Source of the DNA: Betaproteobacteria bacterium
GTDB taxonomy: Bacteria > Pseudomonadota > Gammaproteobacteria > Burkholderiales > Burkholderiaceae_C
NCBI GenBank assembly: GCA_016704535.1
Contig: JADIZZ010000014.1
Span: 17,691-81,690, forward strand
Direction: 5' to 3'
DNA length: 64,000 nucleotides
Below are positions 14,853 through 26,819 of the stretch, piece by piece. Both the position numbers and the translations under genes were made by a program. The notes under the pieces were generated by a model, which was given only the letters and a program-made list of their open reading frames with translations, ran no database searches and was not told the origin of the DNA. Numbering within the stretch: position 1 is the stretch's first letter; each line of letters starts with the position of its first letter.

Positions 14853-16343
14853 TCAGGTGCGTCCGTAGAACCGCGCCAGTTCCACCAGTCGTCCGGCGTG
14901 CCAGGGGTGCACCTGGTTCCACTGGAAGCGCCAGCGCCACCAGCCGCTTTCCTGGCCGGGGTAGTTCATGCGGCTGTCGGTGGGCAGGGCCAGCACGTCC
15001 TGCATCGGGTGCACGGCCGTGTCGGCCACGCTGGCCATGGCGGTGCGGATCAGCGTCCAGGGCATGTCGTGCCCATCGGTGGCCAGGTAGCCGCGTGCGA
15101 AGTGGCGTTCGTGATCGGTGGCTGTGGCCCACCACCCGGCGACGGTGTCGTTGTCGTGGGTGCCGGGGTAGACCACGGTGTCGTGCTCGTGGTTGTGCGG
15201 CAGGAAGCGGTCGGACGCATCACCGGCAAACGCAAACTGCAGGATGCGCATGCCGGGGAAACCGAACTTCTTTCGCAAGGCGTCCACGTCGGGGGTGATC
15301 ACACCCAGGTCTTCGGCAATGATGGGCAGCGGCCCCAGCGCCTTGGCGATGGCCTTGAACAGGGGCTCGCCAGGCCCGGGCACCCACTGGCCCTTCACGG
15401 CGGTGGGTTCGCTGGACGGGATCTCCCAGTAGCCGGCAAAACCGCGGAAGTGGTCGATGCGCACGATGTCCACCAGCTCGAAGGTGCGGCGGATGCGCTC
15501 CACCCACCACGCGTAGCCGTCCTTCTTGTGTGCGCTCCACTTGTACAGCGGGTTGCCCCAGCGCTGGCCGGTGGCGCTGAAGAAGTCGGGCGGCACGCCG
15601 GCCACCACGCGCGGTCGTCCCCTTTCGTCCAGTTCGAACAGGTGTTGGTTGGCCCAGACCTCGGCACTGAGGTAGCCGATGAAGATCGGTGTGTCACCGA
15701 TGATCTCCACGCCCCTGCCGTTGGCGTAGGCTTTGAGCTGGGCCCACTGGCGGTAGAAGCGCCACTGGCAGAACTGCCAGAAGTGGATGCGTTCGGCATG
15801 CTGGGCGCGCGCGTCGGTCAGCGCCGCCGGGTCGCGCTTGGCCAGCGCCGGCGGCCATTCGCACCAGTCGCGCCAGGCCAGGTGTTCGCACAGCGACATG
15901 AAGAGCGCGTAGTCGTCGAGCCACGACCAGTGGTCTGCCAGGAAGCGCTGGAAGTCGTCTTGCTGCGCGGCAGTGCCGTGGCGGCGGAAGTGCTTCGCGG
16001 CATGGGCCAGGCGTTCCATGCGGTAGGGGTACATCACTGCGAAGTCAACTGCCTCGGCGCTCAGGCCATCCACCGGTACCAGGCCCTCGGCGTCGAGCCA
16101 GCCCTGTGCGTGCAGGTCGGCCAGGTCGACAAGAAGCACGTTGCCCGCGAAGGCCGAGTTACTCATGTAGGGCGAATTGCCGGGGCCGATGCCCGTCAGC
16201 GGCAAGATCTGCCACAGCTTCTGGCCGCCAGCCACCAGCCAGTCGACGAAGTGGTAGGCATCGGGGCCGAAGTCGCCCGAGCCGTGCGGGCCGGGCAGCG
16301 AGGTGGGGTGCAGCAGCACGCCGCTGGCACGTGGGAAACGCAT
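14853..16343 (-). CDS. malQ: 4-alpha-glucanotransferase (amylomaltase)
   Basis: GH77 disproportionating enzyme of 496 residues that transfers maltodextrin units between alpha-1,4-glucans. It begins with the family signature RASGVLLHPTSLPGPHGSGDFG. The catalytic residues sit in IVRIDHFRG (nucleophile Asp), PIIAEDLG (acid Glu) and GTHDNDT (third Asp). Length is that of plant/bacterial D-enzyme types (about 500), shorter than E. coli MalQ. It lies 29 bases downstream of glgX on the same strand, so it probably recycles the oligosaccharides released by glycogen phosphorylase and debranching enzyme. Confidence 0.95.
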   Translation of the reverse strand: MRFPRASGVLLHPTSLPGPHGSGDFGPDAYHFVDWLVAGGQKLWQILPLTGIGPGNSPYMSNSAFAGNVLLVDLADLHAQGWLDAEGLVPVDGLSAEAVDFAVMYPYRMERLAHAAKHFRRHGTAAQQDDFQRFLADHWSWLDDYALFMSLCEHLAWRDWCEWPPALAKRDPAALTDARAQHAERIHFWQFCQWRFYRQWAQLKAYANGRGVEIIGDTPIFIGYLSAEVWANQHLFELDERGRPRVVAGVPPDFFSATGQRWGNPLYKWSAHKKDGYAWWVERIRRTFELVDIVRIDHFRGFAGYWEIPSSEPTAVKGQWVPGPGEPLFKAIAKALGPLPIIAEDLGVITPDVDALRKKFGFPGMRILQFAFAGDASDRFLPHNHEHDTVVYPGTHDNDTVAGWWATATDHERHFARGYLATDGHDMPWTLIRTAMASVADTAVHPMQDVLALPTDSRMNYPGQESGWWRWRFQWNQVHPWHAGRLVELARFYGRT

Positions 16344-16372
16344 GTTGGGCTCTTCCTTGGGCGTCGGTTCGG

Positions 16373-18513
16373 TCAGGTAGCGGCGGGCCTGGCGGCCGCC
16401 CCGTTGTCTTCGCCGCTGGCATCACGCAGCAGCACGACGCAGCGCGCGGCGATCTCGAAGGTGGCCGCCTTTCCGCGGCGCCAGCGGCTGCGGCCGTCGA
16501 CCGCCGTGGTATCGAGCTCGGCCACCCAGTCGCCTGCCGGCAACAGGAACGCGGCGGGCTTGTCGCGGCCGTTGACGATCAACAGCAGCGGCGCACCACC
16601 GTGACTGGGCACCCCTATCCATGCGCCCAGGACGCGCGACATGCGGTTGTCCCAGTGCTCGGCGGTCAGCGGCTCGCCGGTGCGGCGCAGCCAGGCCAGG
16701 TCGTGGCGGCCGCGGGCGTCGGGCAGGCCGGTGTACCAGCGGCTGTCCAGCGGCCGCAAACGCCGGCGTAGCGTCAGCAGGTAGGCGGTGAAGTCGATCA
16801 GCGCTTCGTCGGCCCGCGCCCAGGCTATCCAGGTGGTGGCGTTGTCCTGGCAGTAGGGGTTGTTGTTGCCGCCCTGCGTGTGACCCATTTCGTCGCCGGC
16901 GGCCAGCATGGGCGTGCCCTGGGCCAGCAGCAAGGTGGCCAGCAGCGCTCGCTTCAGGTGCCCACGCCGTTGCAGCACAGTGGGGTCGGAGGTCGGGCCC
17001 TCGAAGCCACAGTTCCAGCTCAGGTTGTGGCCGTGACCGTCGCGGTTGTTCTCGCCGTTGGCCTCGTTGTGGCGCAGGTCGTAGCTGACGAGGTCGTGCA
17101 GCGTGAAGCCGTCGTGGCTGACGATGTAGTTCACGCTCTCCAGCGGCGAGCGGCGGCGTGCCTGGAAAAGGTCGGACGAGCCCGCCAGGCGCAAGGCCAG
17201 CTCGCCGCGCGTGCAGTCACCCCCCAGCCAGAAGGCGCGTGCGGTGTCGCGGAAGCGGTCGTTCCATTCGAGCCAGCCGCTCGGGAAGCCGCCGACCTGA
17301 TAACCGCCTGGGCCCAGATCCCACGGTTCGGCGATGAGCTTCACGCGTTGAAGCACCGGGTCTTGCGCCACGGCCTTGAAGAAGGGGCCGTCGCGCTCGA
17401 AGCCCGGGCTGCCGCGACCGAGCACGGGCGCAAGATCGAAGCGGAAGCCGTCGACGTGGAAGTCCTGCACCCAGTGGCGCAGGCTGTCCATCACCATCTG
17501 CAGCACCCGCGGGTGGCGGATGTCGACGGTGTTGCCGCAGCCGCTCCAGTTCTCGTAGTGTGCGCGATGGTCCTCGGGCAGCCGGTACCAGCTGACGTTG
17601 TCCAGGCCGCGCCAGCACAGCGTGGCACCACGTTCGTCGCCTTCGGGCGTGTGGTTGAAGACGACGTCGAGGATGACCTCCAGCCCCGCGGCATGCAGCC
17701 TGCGCACCATCTCGCGGAACTCGTTGCGCGGCGACGCCGTCGCGGCGTAGCGCGGCTCGGGGCAGAAGTAACCCAGCGTGTTGTAGCCCCAGTAGTTGAC
17801 CAGGCCCATTTCGACCAGGCGCGGTTCATCCAGGATCTGCTGCACCGGCAGCAGGCTCACCGCGGTGATGCCCAGGCGCCCGAAATGCGCCAGCGCGGCG
17901 TCGCTGGCCAGGCCGGCGTAGGTGCCCCGCGCCGCCGGCGGACGCCGGGCATCAGCTTCGTGCAGCCGCGCACGTGCGCTTCGTAGAGCACGGTGTCGAC
18001 CAGCGGTGTCGCCGGCGGGTGGTCGCCCTGCCAGTCGAAGTGGTCGAGCACGATGCGCGCCTTGAAGGCGCCGGCGGCGTTGTCGCGCGTGTCCATGTGC
18101 TGCGGATGCTGGCGGTCGGCGCCGCAGTGCGGGCCGCGCGGGTCGAAGCCGCCGATCGGCGCCACGATCTCGCGCGCCCAGGGGTCGAACAGCAGCTTGT
18201 GCGGGTTGAAGCGGTGGCCACGGTCGGGGCGCCAGGGGCCGTGCGCGCGCAGGCCGTAGACGAGACCGGGCCCGACTCCGGGCAGGAAGCCGTGCCAGAC
18301 ATCGCCGGTGCGGCCCGGCAGCGGGGTCCGCGAGAGTTCGAATCCGCCCTCGGCATCGAACAGGCACAGGTCGACCTGCAGCGCATGCTCGGAGAACACC
18401 GCGAAGTTGACGCCGCCGGCTTGCGCAGACGCCCCCATCGGCCAGGACCGGCCGGCTGTCAGTGGCGCCCGTGCCAACGCAGGAGCGGTCACGTCGCGGG
18501 TCAGGCGGTCCAT
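16373..18513 (-). pseudogene. glgX: Glycogen debranching enzyme GlgX, interrupted by a one-base frameshift
   Basis: Isoamylase-type GH13 enzyme that cleaves alpha-1,6 branches of phosphorylase-limit glycogen. The reading runs from the ATG at 18513 (MDRLTRDVTAPALARAP) through VLYEAHVRGCTKLMPGV to about 17940. It then continues in another frame as PPAARGTYAGLASDAALAHFGRLGITAVSLLP to the stop at 16373. One base is missing near 17938-17943 (GTCCG where GTCCCG would keep frame). With it restored, the protein is 713 residues, the normal GlgX size. Catalytic segments DGFRFDLAPVLGR, LIAEPWDLGPGGYQ and VSHDGFTLHDL are intact. The start overlaps the glgB end by 13 bases. This is either a sequencing error or a true mutation. 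Confidence 0.85.
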
Positions 18514-20693
18514 TCCAGAAACACCGTCGCCAACGGGGGCAGGGTCAGCAGCACCGAGTGGCTGCGCCCATGGCTGCCCACGGCCACGGCGTTGGCCGCG
18601 CCCAGCGGCGTGCCGACATTGCTGCCGCCATAGTAGGCCGAATCGGTGTTCAGCCGTTCGAGCCAGCGGCCGGGTCGCGGCACGCCCAGGCGGAAGTGGT
18701 GGTGCACCACCGGCGCAAAGTTGCTCACGACGAGCATCAGCTCGCCGCCGCGGCCCTTGCGCACGAAGCTCAGCACGCTGCGCTGCGCGTCGTCGTGGTC
18801 TATCCACTCGAAACCTTCGCCGCTGAAGTCCAGCTGGTACAGCGCCGGGCTGCTGCGGTAGAGCCCGTTCAGGTCGCGCACCAGCTGCTGCACGCCGGCG
18901 TGGCGCGGGTCGTCGAGCTGGTGCCAGTCCAGGCTCTGTTCGTGATTCCACTCGCGGCCCTGGGCAAACTCGCAGCCCATGAAGAGCAGCTTCTTGCCCG
19001 GGTGGCCCCACATGAAGCCGTAGTAGGCGCGCAGGTTGGCGAACTGCTGCCACGCGTCGCCCGGCATCTTGGCCAGCAGGCTGCCCTTGCCGTGCACCAC
19101 CTCGTCGTGCGAGAGCGGCAGCACGAAGTTCTCGTTGAAGGCGTACACGAGGCCGAAGCTCAGCTCGCCATGGTGGTGGCGGCGGTGGATGGGGTCGCGC
19201 GCCATGTACTGGAGCGTGTCGTGCATCCAGCCCATGTTCCACTTGTAGTGGAAGCCCAGGCCGCCGACATAGGTGGGGCGGCTGACGGCGGGGAAGGCCG
19301 TGCTTTCTTCGGCCAGCGTGATGGCCTGAGGCCGCTCGACGCCGACCACTTCGTTCGTGCGCTTGAGCAGCGAGATGGCTTCCAGGTTCTCGCGCCCGCC
19401 GTGCACGTTCGGGAGCCATTCGCCGGCTTTGCGGCTGTAGTCGCGGTACAGCATCGACGCCACGGCGTCGACACGCAGGCCGTCGATGTCGTAGCGCTCC
19501 AGCCAGTACAGCGCGTTGCCGACGAGGAAGTTGCGCACCTCGGTGCGGCCGAAGTTGTAGATGAGGGTGTTCCAGTCGGTGTGGAAGCCCTCGCGCCGGT
19601 CGGCGTACTCGTAGAGGTGCGTGCCGTCGAACTCGGCCAGGCCGTAGGCGTCGGTGGGGAAGTGCGCCGGCACCCAATCCAGCAGCACGCCCAGCCCGGC
19701 CGCGTGCGCCTTGTCGATAAAGCGGCGCAAGCCGTCGGCGCCACCGCCCTGCGCGATGTCTTCGGGTGTCGCGAAGCGTGCCGTGGGCGCGAACAGGCCC
19801 AGCGTCTGGTAGCCCCAGGAACCGTCGAAGGGGTGCTCGCTGACGGGCATCAGCTCCAGGTGCGTGAAGCCCATGTCTTTCGCGTAGGGCACCAGTTCGG
19901 CCGCCAGCTCGTCCCAGTTCAGCCAGCGGTCGCCTTCCTCGGGGCGGCGTCGCCACGAGCCCAAGTGCACCTCGTAGATGCTCATCGGCGCGTCCAGCGC
20001 GTTGGCGGCCTGGCGCTCGGGCGAAGGCGGCGCGAACGCCGGCATGTGCGCCACGACGCTGGCAGTGGCCGGGCGCAGTTCGGCCTGGCGGGCGTAGGGG
20101 TCGGCCTTCTGCGGCAGCAGGTGGCCGTCGCGTGAGAGCAGCTCGAACTTGTAGCGTGCGCCCAGGCCGACGCCGGGCAGGAAGAGCTCCCACACGCCGC
20201 ACTCGCGGCGCAGGCGCATGGGGTGGCAGCGGCCATCCCAGAAGTTGAAGTCGCCGACCAGGCTGACGCGGCTGGCATTGGGCGCCCAGACGGCAAAGGC
20301 CGTGCCGTCGACGCCGTCCATCTGCCGCGGCGTGGCGCCCAGGATCTCGTAGGGCCGCAGGTGCGAGCCTTCGCCCAGCAGCCAGACGTCCATCTCGCCC
20401 AGCACGGTGCCGAACCGGTAGGGGTCTTCCTGCAGCGTTTCGTGGCCACCGGGCCAGCGCACGCGCAACTGGTAATGGCCCAGGATCTGCGTCGGCCCGG
20501 AGAACACGCCTTCCTCGGCCACGCAGGGCAGCGGCCAGGCATGGGGGCCGGCCACCACCACCACCGCCACGGCGCCAGGCAACCAGGCGGTGACCCAGGG
20601 ACTGCCGTCGGGGCCGGCGTGGGGGCCGAGGACGGCGAAGGGGTCGCCGTGGCGGCCCTGGATCAGGGCTTGGGTCTGTTCGGGTGTCAGCAT
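18501..20693 (-). CDS. glgB: 1,4-alpha-glucan branching enzyme
   Basis: GH13 enzyme of 730 residues that introduces alpha-1,6 branches into glycogen. An N-terminal N1 plus CBM48 region (about 1-210) contains GTAFAVWAPNASRVSLVGDFNFWDGR. The catalytic barrel starts at IYEVHLGSWRR. The nucleophile Asp is in GLRVDAVASMLY, the acid Glu in ITLAEES and the third Asp in LSHDEVVHGKG. A C-terminal beta domain ends at VFLEWTA. Length matches E. coli GlgB (728). It lies nine bases after glgP and overlaps glgX, so it is the second gene of the glgPBX-malQ operon. Confidence 0.97.
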   Translation of the reverse strand: MLTPEQTQALIQGRHGDPFAVLGPHAGPDGSPWVTAWLPGAVAVVVVAGPHAWPLPCVAEEGVFSGPTQILGHYQLRVRWPGGHETLQEDPYRFGTVLGEMDVWLLGEGSHLRPYEILGATPRQMDGVDGTAFAVWAPNASRVSLVGDFNFWDGRCHPMRLRRECGVWELFLPGVGLGARYKFELLSRDGHLLPQKADPYARQAELRPATASVVAHMPAFAPPSPERQAANALDAPMSIYEVHLGSWRRRPEEGDRWLNWDELAAELVPYAKDMGFTHLELMPVSEHPFDGSWGYQTLGLFAPTARFATPEDIAQGGGADGLRRFIDKAHAAGLGVLLDWVPAHFPTDAYGLAEFDGTHLYEYADRREGFHTDWNTLIYNFGRTEVRNFLVGNALYWLERYDIDGLRVDAVASMLYRDYSRKAGEWLPNVHGGRENLEAISLLKRTNEVVGVERPQAITLAEESTAFPAVSRPTYVGGLGFHYKWNMGWMHDTLQYMARDPIHRRHHHGELSFGLVYAFNENFVLPLSHDEVVHGKGSLLAKMPGDAWQQFANLRAYYGFMWGHPGKKLLFMGCEFAQGREWNHEQSLDWHQLDDPRHAGVQQLVRDLNGLYRSSPALYQLDFSGEGFEWIDHDDAQRSVLSFVRKGRGGELMLVVSNFAPVVHHHFRLGVPRPGRWLERLNTDSAYYGGSNVGTPLGAANAVAVGSHGRSHSVLLTLPPLATVFLEWTA

Positions 20694-20702
20694 GCTGGGG
20701 GG

Positions 20703-23162
<2,460 letters not shown>

Positions 23163-23481
23163 GGATGGGGTCTCCGGCGGGGCCGATACACGGCGAGAGA
23201 TGCGGGCAGGGATGCCATCGAGTGTCCCTGAAGCGCAGGCCCGGCGTCAACGATCACACGTCTACGTCGACTGTAGTTTCACTACACACCAAGGTTCCTG
23301 CATCCAACTCGAAGGTCACCATCCTGCTCGCAATTTCCATGCGAAGTATTGAATATCAATGTCTTGAACTGGTTCCTTAAAGGTGATTCTCGATCAGTGG
23401 CCGTGATGTCGCCTGGCAACAGCCATCCTGGCGCCTTCGCTCTTCTGTAATTTTGTTGCTTTCGACTCGACAAGGACCGAC
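23163..23481. promoter_or_regulatory. Divergent glgP/glgC control region
   Basis: This 319-bp gap without genes separates the degradation operon (minus) from glgC-glgA (plus). Its middle (about 23270-23460) is more AT-rich than its surroundings. It contains the palindrome at 23272-23286, annotated separately, and an 11-base imperfect dyad TTGAATATCAA at about 23349. A ribosome-binding AAGGA precedes the glgC ATG. I could not place convincing sigma-70 boxes for either direction. Confidence 0.55.
23272..23286. promoter_or_regulatory. HexR-like operator palindrome
   Basis: Perfect dyad TGTAGT-TTC-ACTACA (15 bp). It resembles the HexR consensus described for proteobacteria (TGTAAT/TGTAGT arms around a three- to four-base centre). 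HexR is an RpiR-family repressor that responds to KDPG and controls central sugar metabolism. The site is about 110 bp upstream of glgP and 196 bp upstream of glgC. The regulator assignment is inference from motif shape and gene context. Confidence 0.5.
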
Positions 23482-24747
23482 ATGAAGCCTATCGACGTGG
23501 CCCAGGGCCTCGACCTCCCGCGCCGTGCAGTCGCCCTGGTGCTGGCCGGCGGCCGCGGCAGCCGACTGAAGAACCTGACCGACACGCGCGCCAAGCCGGC
23601 GGTGTACTTCGGCGGCAAGTTCCGCATCGTCGACTTCGCGCTCAGCAACTGCATGAACAGCGGCATCCGCCGCATCGGCGTCATCACGCAGTACAAGAGC
23701 CACAGCCTGCTGCGCCACCTGCAGCGTGGCTGGGCCTTCCTGAAGAGCGAGATGAACGAGTTCGTCGACCTGCTGCCGGCGCAGCAGCGTGTCGACGAAG
23801 AGAGCTGGTATCGCGGCACCGCCGACGCGGTCTACCAGAACCAGGACATCCTGGCCGCCTACCGTGCCGACTACGTGGTGGTGCTGGCCGGCGACCACGT
23901 CTACAAGCAGAACTACGCGCTGATGCTGGCCGACCACGTGGCCATGGGCAAGGAGGTGACGGTGGGCTGCATCGAGGTCGACGTCGAGGAAGCGAAGGCC
24001 TTCGGCGTGATGGCCATCGATGCCGACCGCCGCATCGTCGACTGGGTCGAGAAGCCGCCGGTACCGCCCGAAATGCCGGGCAAGCCCGGCCGCGTGCTGG
24101 CCAGCATGGGCATCTACATCTTCAACGCGCGCTATCTGTACCGCGAACTCGAGAAGGACATGTTCGACCCGAACTCGAGCCACGACTTCGGCAAGGACAT
24201 CATCCCCAAGATGGTGAAAGCGGGCGTGGCGGTGGCCCACCCGTTCGAGTTCAGCTGCGTCGGTGGCAAGCCCGGCCTGCCGCCGTACTGGCGCGACGTC
24301 GGCACGATCGACGCCTACTGGGACGCCAACATCGACCTCACCGCGACCGACCCGCAACTGAACCTGTACGACACGAACTGGCCGATCTGGACCTACCAGC
24401 CGCAGTTGCCGCCGGCCAAGTTCGTGCACAACCAGGAAGACCGCCGCGGCATGGCCATCGAGTCGCTGGTCTCCGGCGGCTGCATCGTCAGCGGTGCGGT
24501 GTTCCGCTCGGTGCTGTTCTCGCAGGTGCGCGTTCATTCGCACGCCTCGGTGAACTGGAGCGTGCTGCTGCCGGGCGTGCAGGTGGGCCGCGGCGCGCGC
24601 CTGACGCGGGTGGTCATCGACCGCGACTGCGAGATCCCCGACGGCATGGTCATCGGCGAAGACGCGGCGGCGGATGCCGTGCGCTTCTTCCGCACCGAAT
24701 CGGGCATCACGCTCGTCACGCGCGACATGCTGCGCAAGCTGGCCTGA
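23482..24747 (+). CDS. glgC: Glucose-1-phosphate adenylyltransferase
   Basis: ADP-glucose pyrophosphorylase of 421 residues, the committed and allosterically controlled step of bacterial glycogen synthesis. The nucleotide-binding signature LVLAGGRGSRLKNLTDTRAKPA is near residues 14-35, interrupted only by family-typical residues. GGKFRIVDFALSNCMNSGI and the catalytic segment VVLAGDHVYKQNY follow, and a C-terminal left-handed beta helix carries SGGCIVSGAVFRSVLFS. A ribosome-binding AAGGA precedes the ATG. glgA follows after 13 bases, making a synthesis operon divergent from the degradation operon. Confidence 0.96.
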   Translation: MKPIDVAQGLDLPRRAVALVLAGGRGSRLKNLTDTRAKPAVYFGGKFRIVDFALSNCMNSGIRRIGVITQYKSHSLLRHLQRGWAFLKSEMNEFVDLLPAQQRVDEESWYRGTADAVYQNQDILAAYRADYVVVLAGDHVYKQNYALMLADHVAMGKEVTVGCIEVDVEEAKAFGVMAIDADRRIVDWVEKPPVPPEMPGKPGRVLASMGIYIFNARYLYRELEKDMFDPNSSHDFGKDIIPKMVKAGVAVAHPFEFSCVGGKPGLPPYWRDVGTIDAYWDANIDLTATDPQLNLYDTNWPIWTYQPQLPPAKFVHNQEDRRGMAIESLVSGGCIVSGAVFRSVLFSQVRVHSHASVNWSVLLPGVQVGRGARLTRVVIDRDCEIPDGMVIGEDAAADAVRFFRTESGITLVTRDMLRKLA

Positions 24748-24760
24748 CCGGAGCCTTCCG

Positions 24761-26218
24761 ATGAAGGTGCTGCATGTGGCCGCCGAGGTCTTCCCGCTGG
24801 TGAAGACCGGTGGCCTCGCCGACGTGGTGGCGGCGCTGCCCGTGGCGCAGGCGGTGCAGGGCGCCGACGTGCGGCTGCTGCTGCCCGGCTTCCCGGCGGT
24901 ACTTGAGGCAGTGCACGGCGCGCGCACCGTGATCGATATCGGCACCTGCTTCGGCGCGCTGCGCGTGCGGCTGCTGCTGGCGCGCATGCCCGGCAGCAAG
25001 CTGCCCGTCTACGTGGTCGAGGCGCCCTACCTCTACCGCCGCGGCGGCAGCCCCTACCAGGACAGCAAGGGCGAGGAATGGTCCGACAACCTGCAGCGCT
25101 TCGCGTTGTTGGGCTGGGTGGCGGCACACCTGGCGGGCCAGGACGCCGACCCGCAATGGGCGCCCGACATCGTCCACGCGCACGACTGGCATGCCGCAAT
25201 GGCCTGCGCCTACATTGCCGAGCACACGGCCACGCCGGCGGCATCGGTGCTCACGGTGCACAACCTGGCCTTCCAGGGCCTCTTCCCCATGCATGACTGG
25301 CCGATGCTGGGGCTGGGCTCGCACCTGATGGCACCCACCGGTCTCGAATTCCACGGCCAGCTCAGTTTCATGAAGGCCGGGCTGAAGTTCGCCGACCGCA
25401 TCACCACCGTCAGCCCCACTTACGCACGCGAGATCGCCACGCACGAGTTCGGCTGCGGCCTGGACGGTGTCATCCGCGGACGCGGCACCGACGTCACCGG
25501 CATCCTCAACGGCATCGACCCCGAACTCTGGAACCCCGCCACCGACCCCGCCATCGCCAGCCGCTACGACGCCGAGCGCCTGCAGGGCAAGCTGGCCTGC
25601 CGGCGCGCGCTGCAGGCCGAACTGGGCCTGGACGTCGACGAGCAGGCCCTGGTGCTGACAGTGGTCAGCCGGCTGACATCGCAGAAGGGCCTGGACCTCA
25701 TCCTGGCCGCGCTGCAGGAACTGGTGCAGGCCGGCGTGCAGTTCGTCGTGCAGGGCACCGGCGAGCCGGCCCTGGAAGCCGCGTTCCGCATGGCGCAGCA
25801 GGCGCATCCGGGGCGTGTGCACGTGCACATCGGCTACGACGAGGCGCGTGCGCATCGGCTCGTCGCCGGCGCCGACCTCATCGCCGTGCCCTCGCGCTTC
25901 GAGCCCTGCGGACTGACCCAGCTCTACGGCCTGCGCTACGGCACGCTGCCGCTGGTGCGGCGTGTTGGCGGCCTGGCCGATACCGTCACCGACGCCACGC
26001 CCGACGCGCTGGCTCAGGGGCGCGCCACGGGCTTCACTTTCGACGCCGCCGCGCCCGCGGCGCTGGCCGCCTGCGTGCGCCGCGCGATCGCGCTGCGCGA
26101 AGACGCCGCGGCCTGGCGCGGCATGCAGGCCACCGCGATGGCGCAAGACCTGTCCTGGCGCGGGCCGGCGCGCGACTATCTGGCGCTCTACGAGGGTTTG
26201 GCACTCGACCCGAACTGA
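24761..26218 (+). CDS. glgA: Glycogen synthase (ADP-glucose type)
   Basis: GT5 retaining glucosyltransferase of 485 residues that extends alpha-1,4-glucan from ADP-glucose. The N-terminal ADP-glucose motif is KTGGLADVV (about 15-23), with HAHDWHAAMA and TVHNLAFQGLFP typical of GlgA. The C-terminal half has SRLTSQKGLDL and the catalytic SRFEPCGLTQLYGLRYG. I start at 24761 (MKVLHVAAEVFPLVKTG), which matches the family start; the longer reading frame upstream overlaps glgC and is not conserved. A hairpin terminator follows at 26251. Confidence 0.96.
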   Translation: MKVLHVAAEVFPLVKTGGLADVVAALPVAQAVQGADVRLLLPGFPAVLEAVHGARTVIDIGTCFGALRVRLLLARMPGSKLPVYVVEAPYLYRRGGSPYQDSKGEEWSDNLQRFALLGWVAAHLAGQDADPQWAPDIVHAHDWHAAMACAYIAEHTATPAASVLTVHNLAFQGLFPMHDWPMLGLGSHLMAPTGLEFHGQLSFMKAGLKFADRITTVSPTYAREIATHEFGCGLDGVIRGRGTDVTGILNGIDPELWNPATDPAIASRYDAERLQGKLACRRALQAELGLDVDEQALVLTVVSRLTSQKGLDLILAALQELVQAGVQFVVQGTGEPALEAAFRMAQQAHPGRVHVHIGYDEARAHRLVAGADLIAVPSRFEPCGLTQLYGLRYGTLPLVRRVGGLADTVTDATPDALAQGRATGFTFDAAAPAALAACVRRAIALREDAAAWRGMQATAMAQDLSWRGPARDYLALYEGLALDPN

Positions 26219-26250
26219 CAGCGGCGTCGGGATGTTGCTCTGGAAACGAG

Positions 26251-26273
26251 CACGGGCCCGAGGGCCCGTGTTT
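26251..26273 (+). terminator. Bidirectional hairpin terminator between glgA and tRNA-Ser
   Basis: Inverted repeat CACGGGCC ... GGCCCGTG around a short CGAG-containing loop, followed by TTTG on the plus strand. On the minus strand the same stem follows the tRNA 3' end and is trailed by CTCGTTT. It probably ends both glgA and tRNA-Ser transcripts. Confidence 0.72.
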
Positions 26274-26283
26274 GCTGGATGCC

Positions 26284-26374
26284 TGGCGGAAGGGGCGGGA
26301 TTCGAACCCGCGGAGGGCTGTTAACCCTCACATGCTTTCCAGGCATGCGACTTAAACCGCTCATCCACCCTTCC
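26284..26374 (-). tRNA. tRNA-Ser (anticodon GGA)
   Basis: 91-nt class II tRNA with encoded CCA. The acceptor stem GGAAGGG pairs with CCCTTCC, with discriminator G. The anticodon stem CATGC/GCATG holds the loop CTGGAAA, giving anticodon GGA (serine, UCC/UCU). A long variable arm (GAGGG/CCCTC) and the T-loop GGTTCGAATCC are present. It reads UCC codons. Confidence 0.96.
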
Positions 26375-26421
26375 GGTGCCCGTTCGGCCTGCTGTCGCAA
26401 CCCTAGGGAACCGGGCAGATT

Positions 26422-26808
26422 CTAGCCCTGGGGCGCCGGGCTCACGGCGTGCCGGCGCAGCCACTCCATCAGCACGTATTCCAGCGCCTTTGCGTGCGTG
26501 CACTCCAGCACCACCGGCGGCGCGCAGCCGTGTTCGTAGGCCTCGCGCCAACGCAACGCGCAGACGCACCAGCGGTCGCCGGGCTTCAGGCCCTTGAAGC
26601 GCATCTCTGGCCGCGGCGTGATGAGGTCGTTGCCGCGCTCCATCTGGAAGTTCAGGAACTCCACCGTCACCTTGGCGCAGATGACGTGGCTGCCGGCGTC
26701 CTGGGCGTCGGTGTGGCAGCAGCCGTCGCGGTACCAACCCGTCAACGGGTCGTAGCTGCAGGGCACCAGCGCGGTGCCGAGCACGTTCAGGGCGTTCTGG
26801 CGGCTCAT
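26422..26808 (-). CDS. DUF2237 family protein
   Basis: Small soluble protein of 128 residues in the DUF2237 family, widespread and of unknown function. Recognised segments are NVLGTALVPCSYDPLTGWYRDGCC, FLNFQMERGNDL, RPEMRFKGLKPGDRWCVCALRW and the C-terminal THAKALEYV. The conserved Cys/His set (GCCHT, CVCALRW) suggests metal or redox chemistry, but this is inference. The ATG at 26808 gives the family N-terminus; a GTG at 26823 overlapping the upstream gene's stop is an alternative. It follows the SPFH gene closely on the minus strand. Confidence 0.85.
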   Translation of the reverse strand: MSRQNALNVLGTALVPCSYDPLTGWYRDGCCHTDAQDAGSHVICAKVTVEFLNFQMERGNDLITPRPEMRFKGLKPGDRWCVCALRWREAYEHGCAPPVVLECTHAKALEYVLMEWLRRHAVSPAPQG

Positions 26809-26819
26809 CGTCCCGTTGC

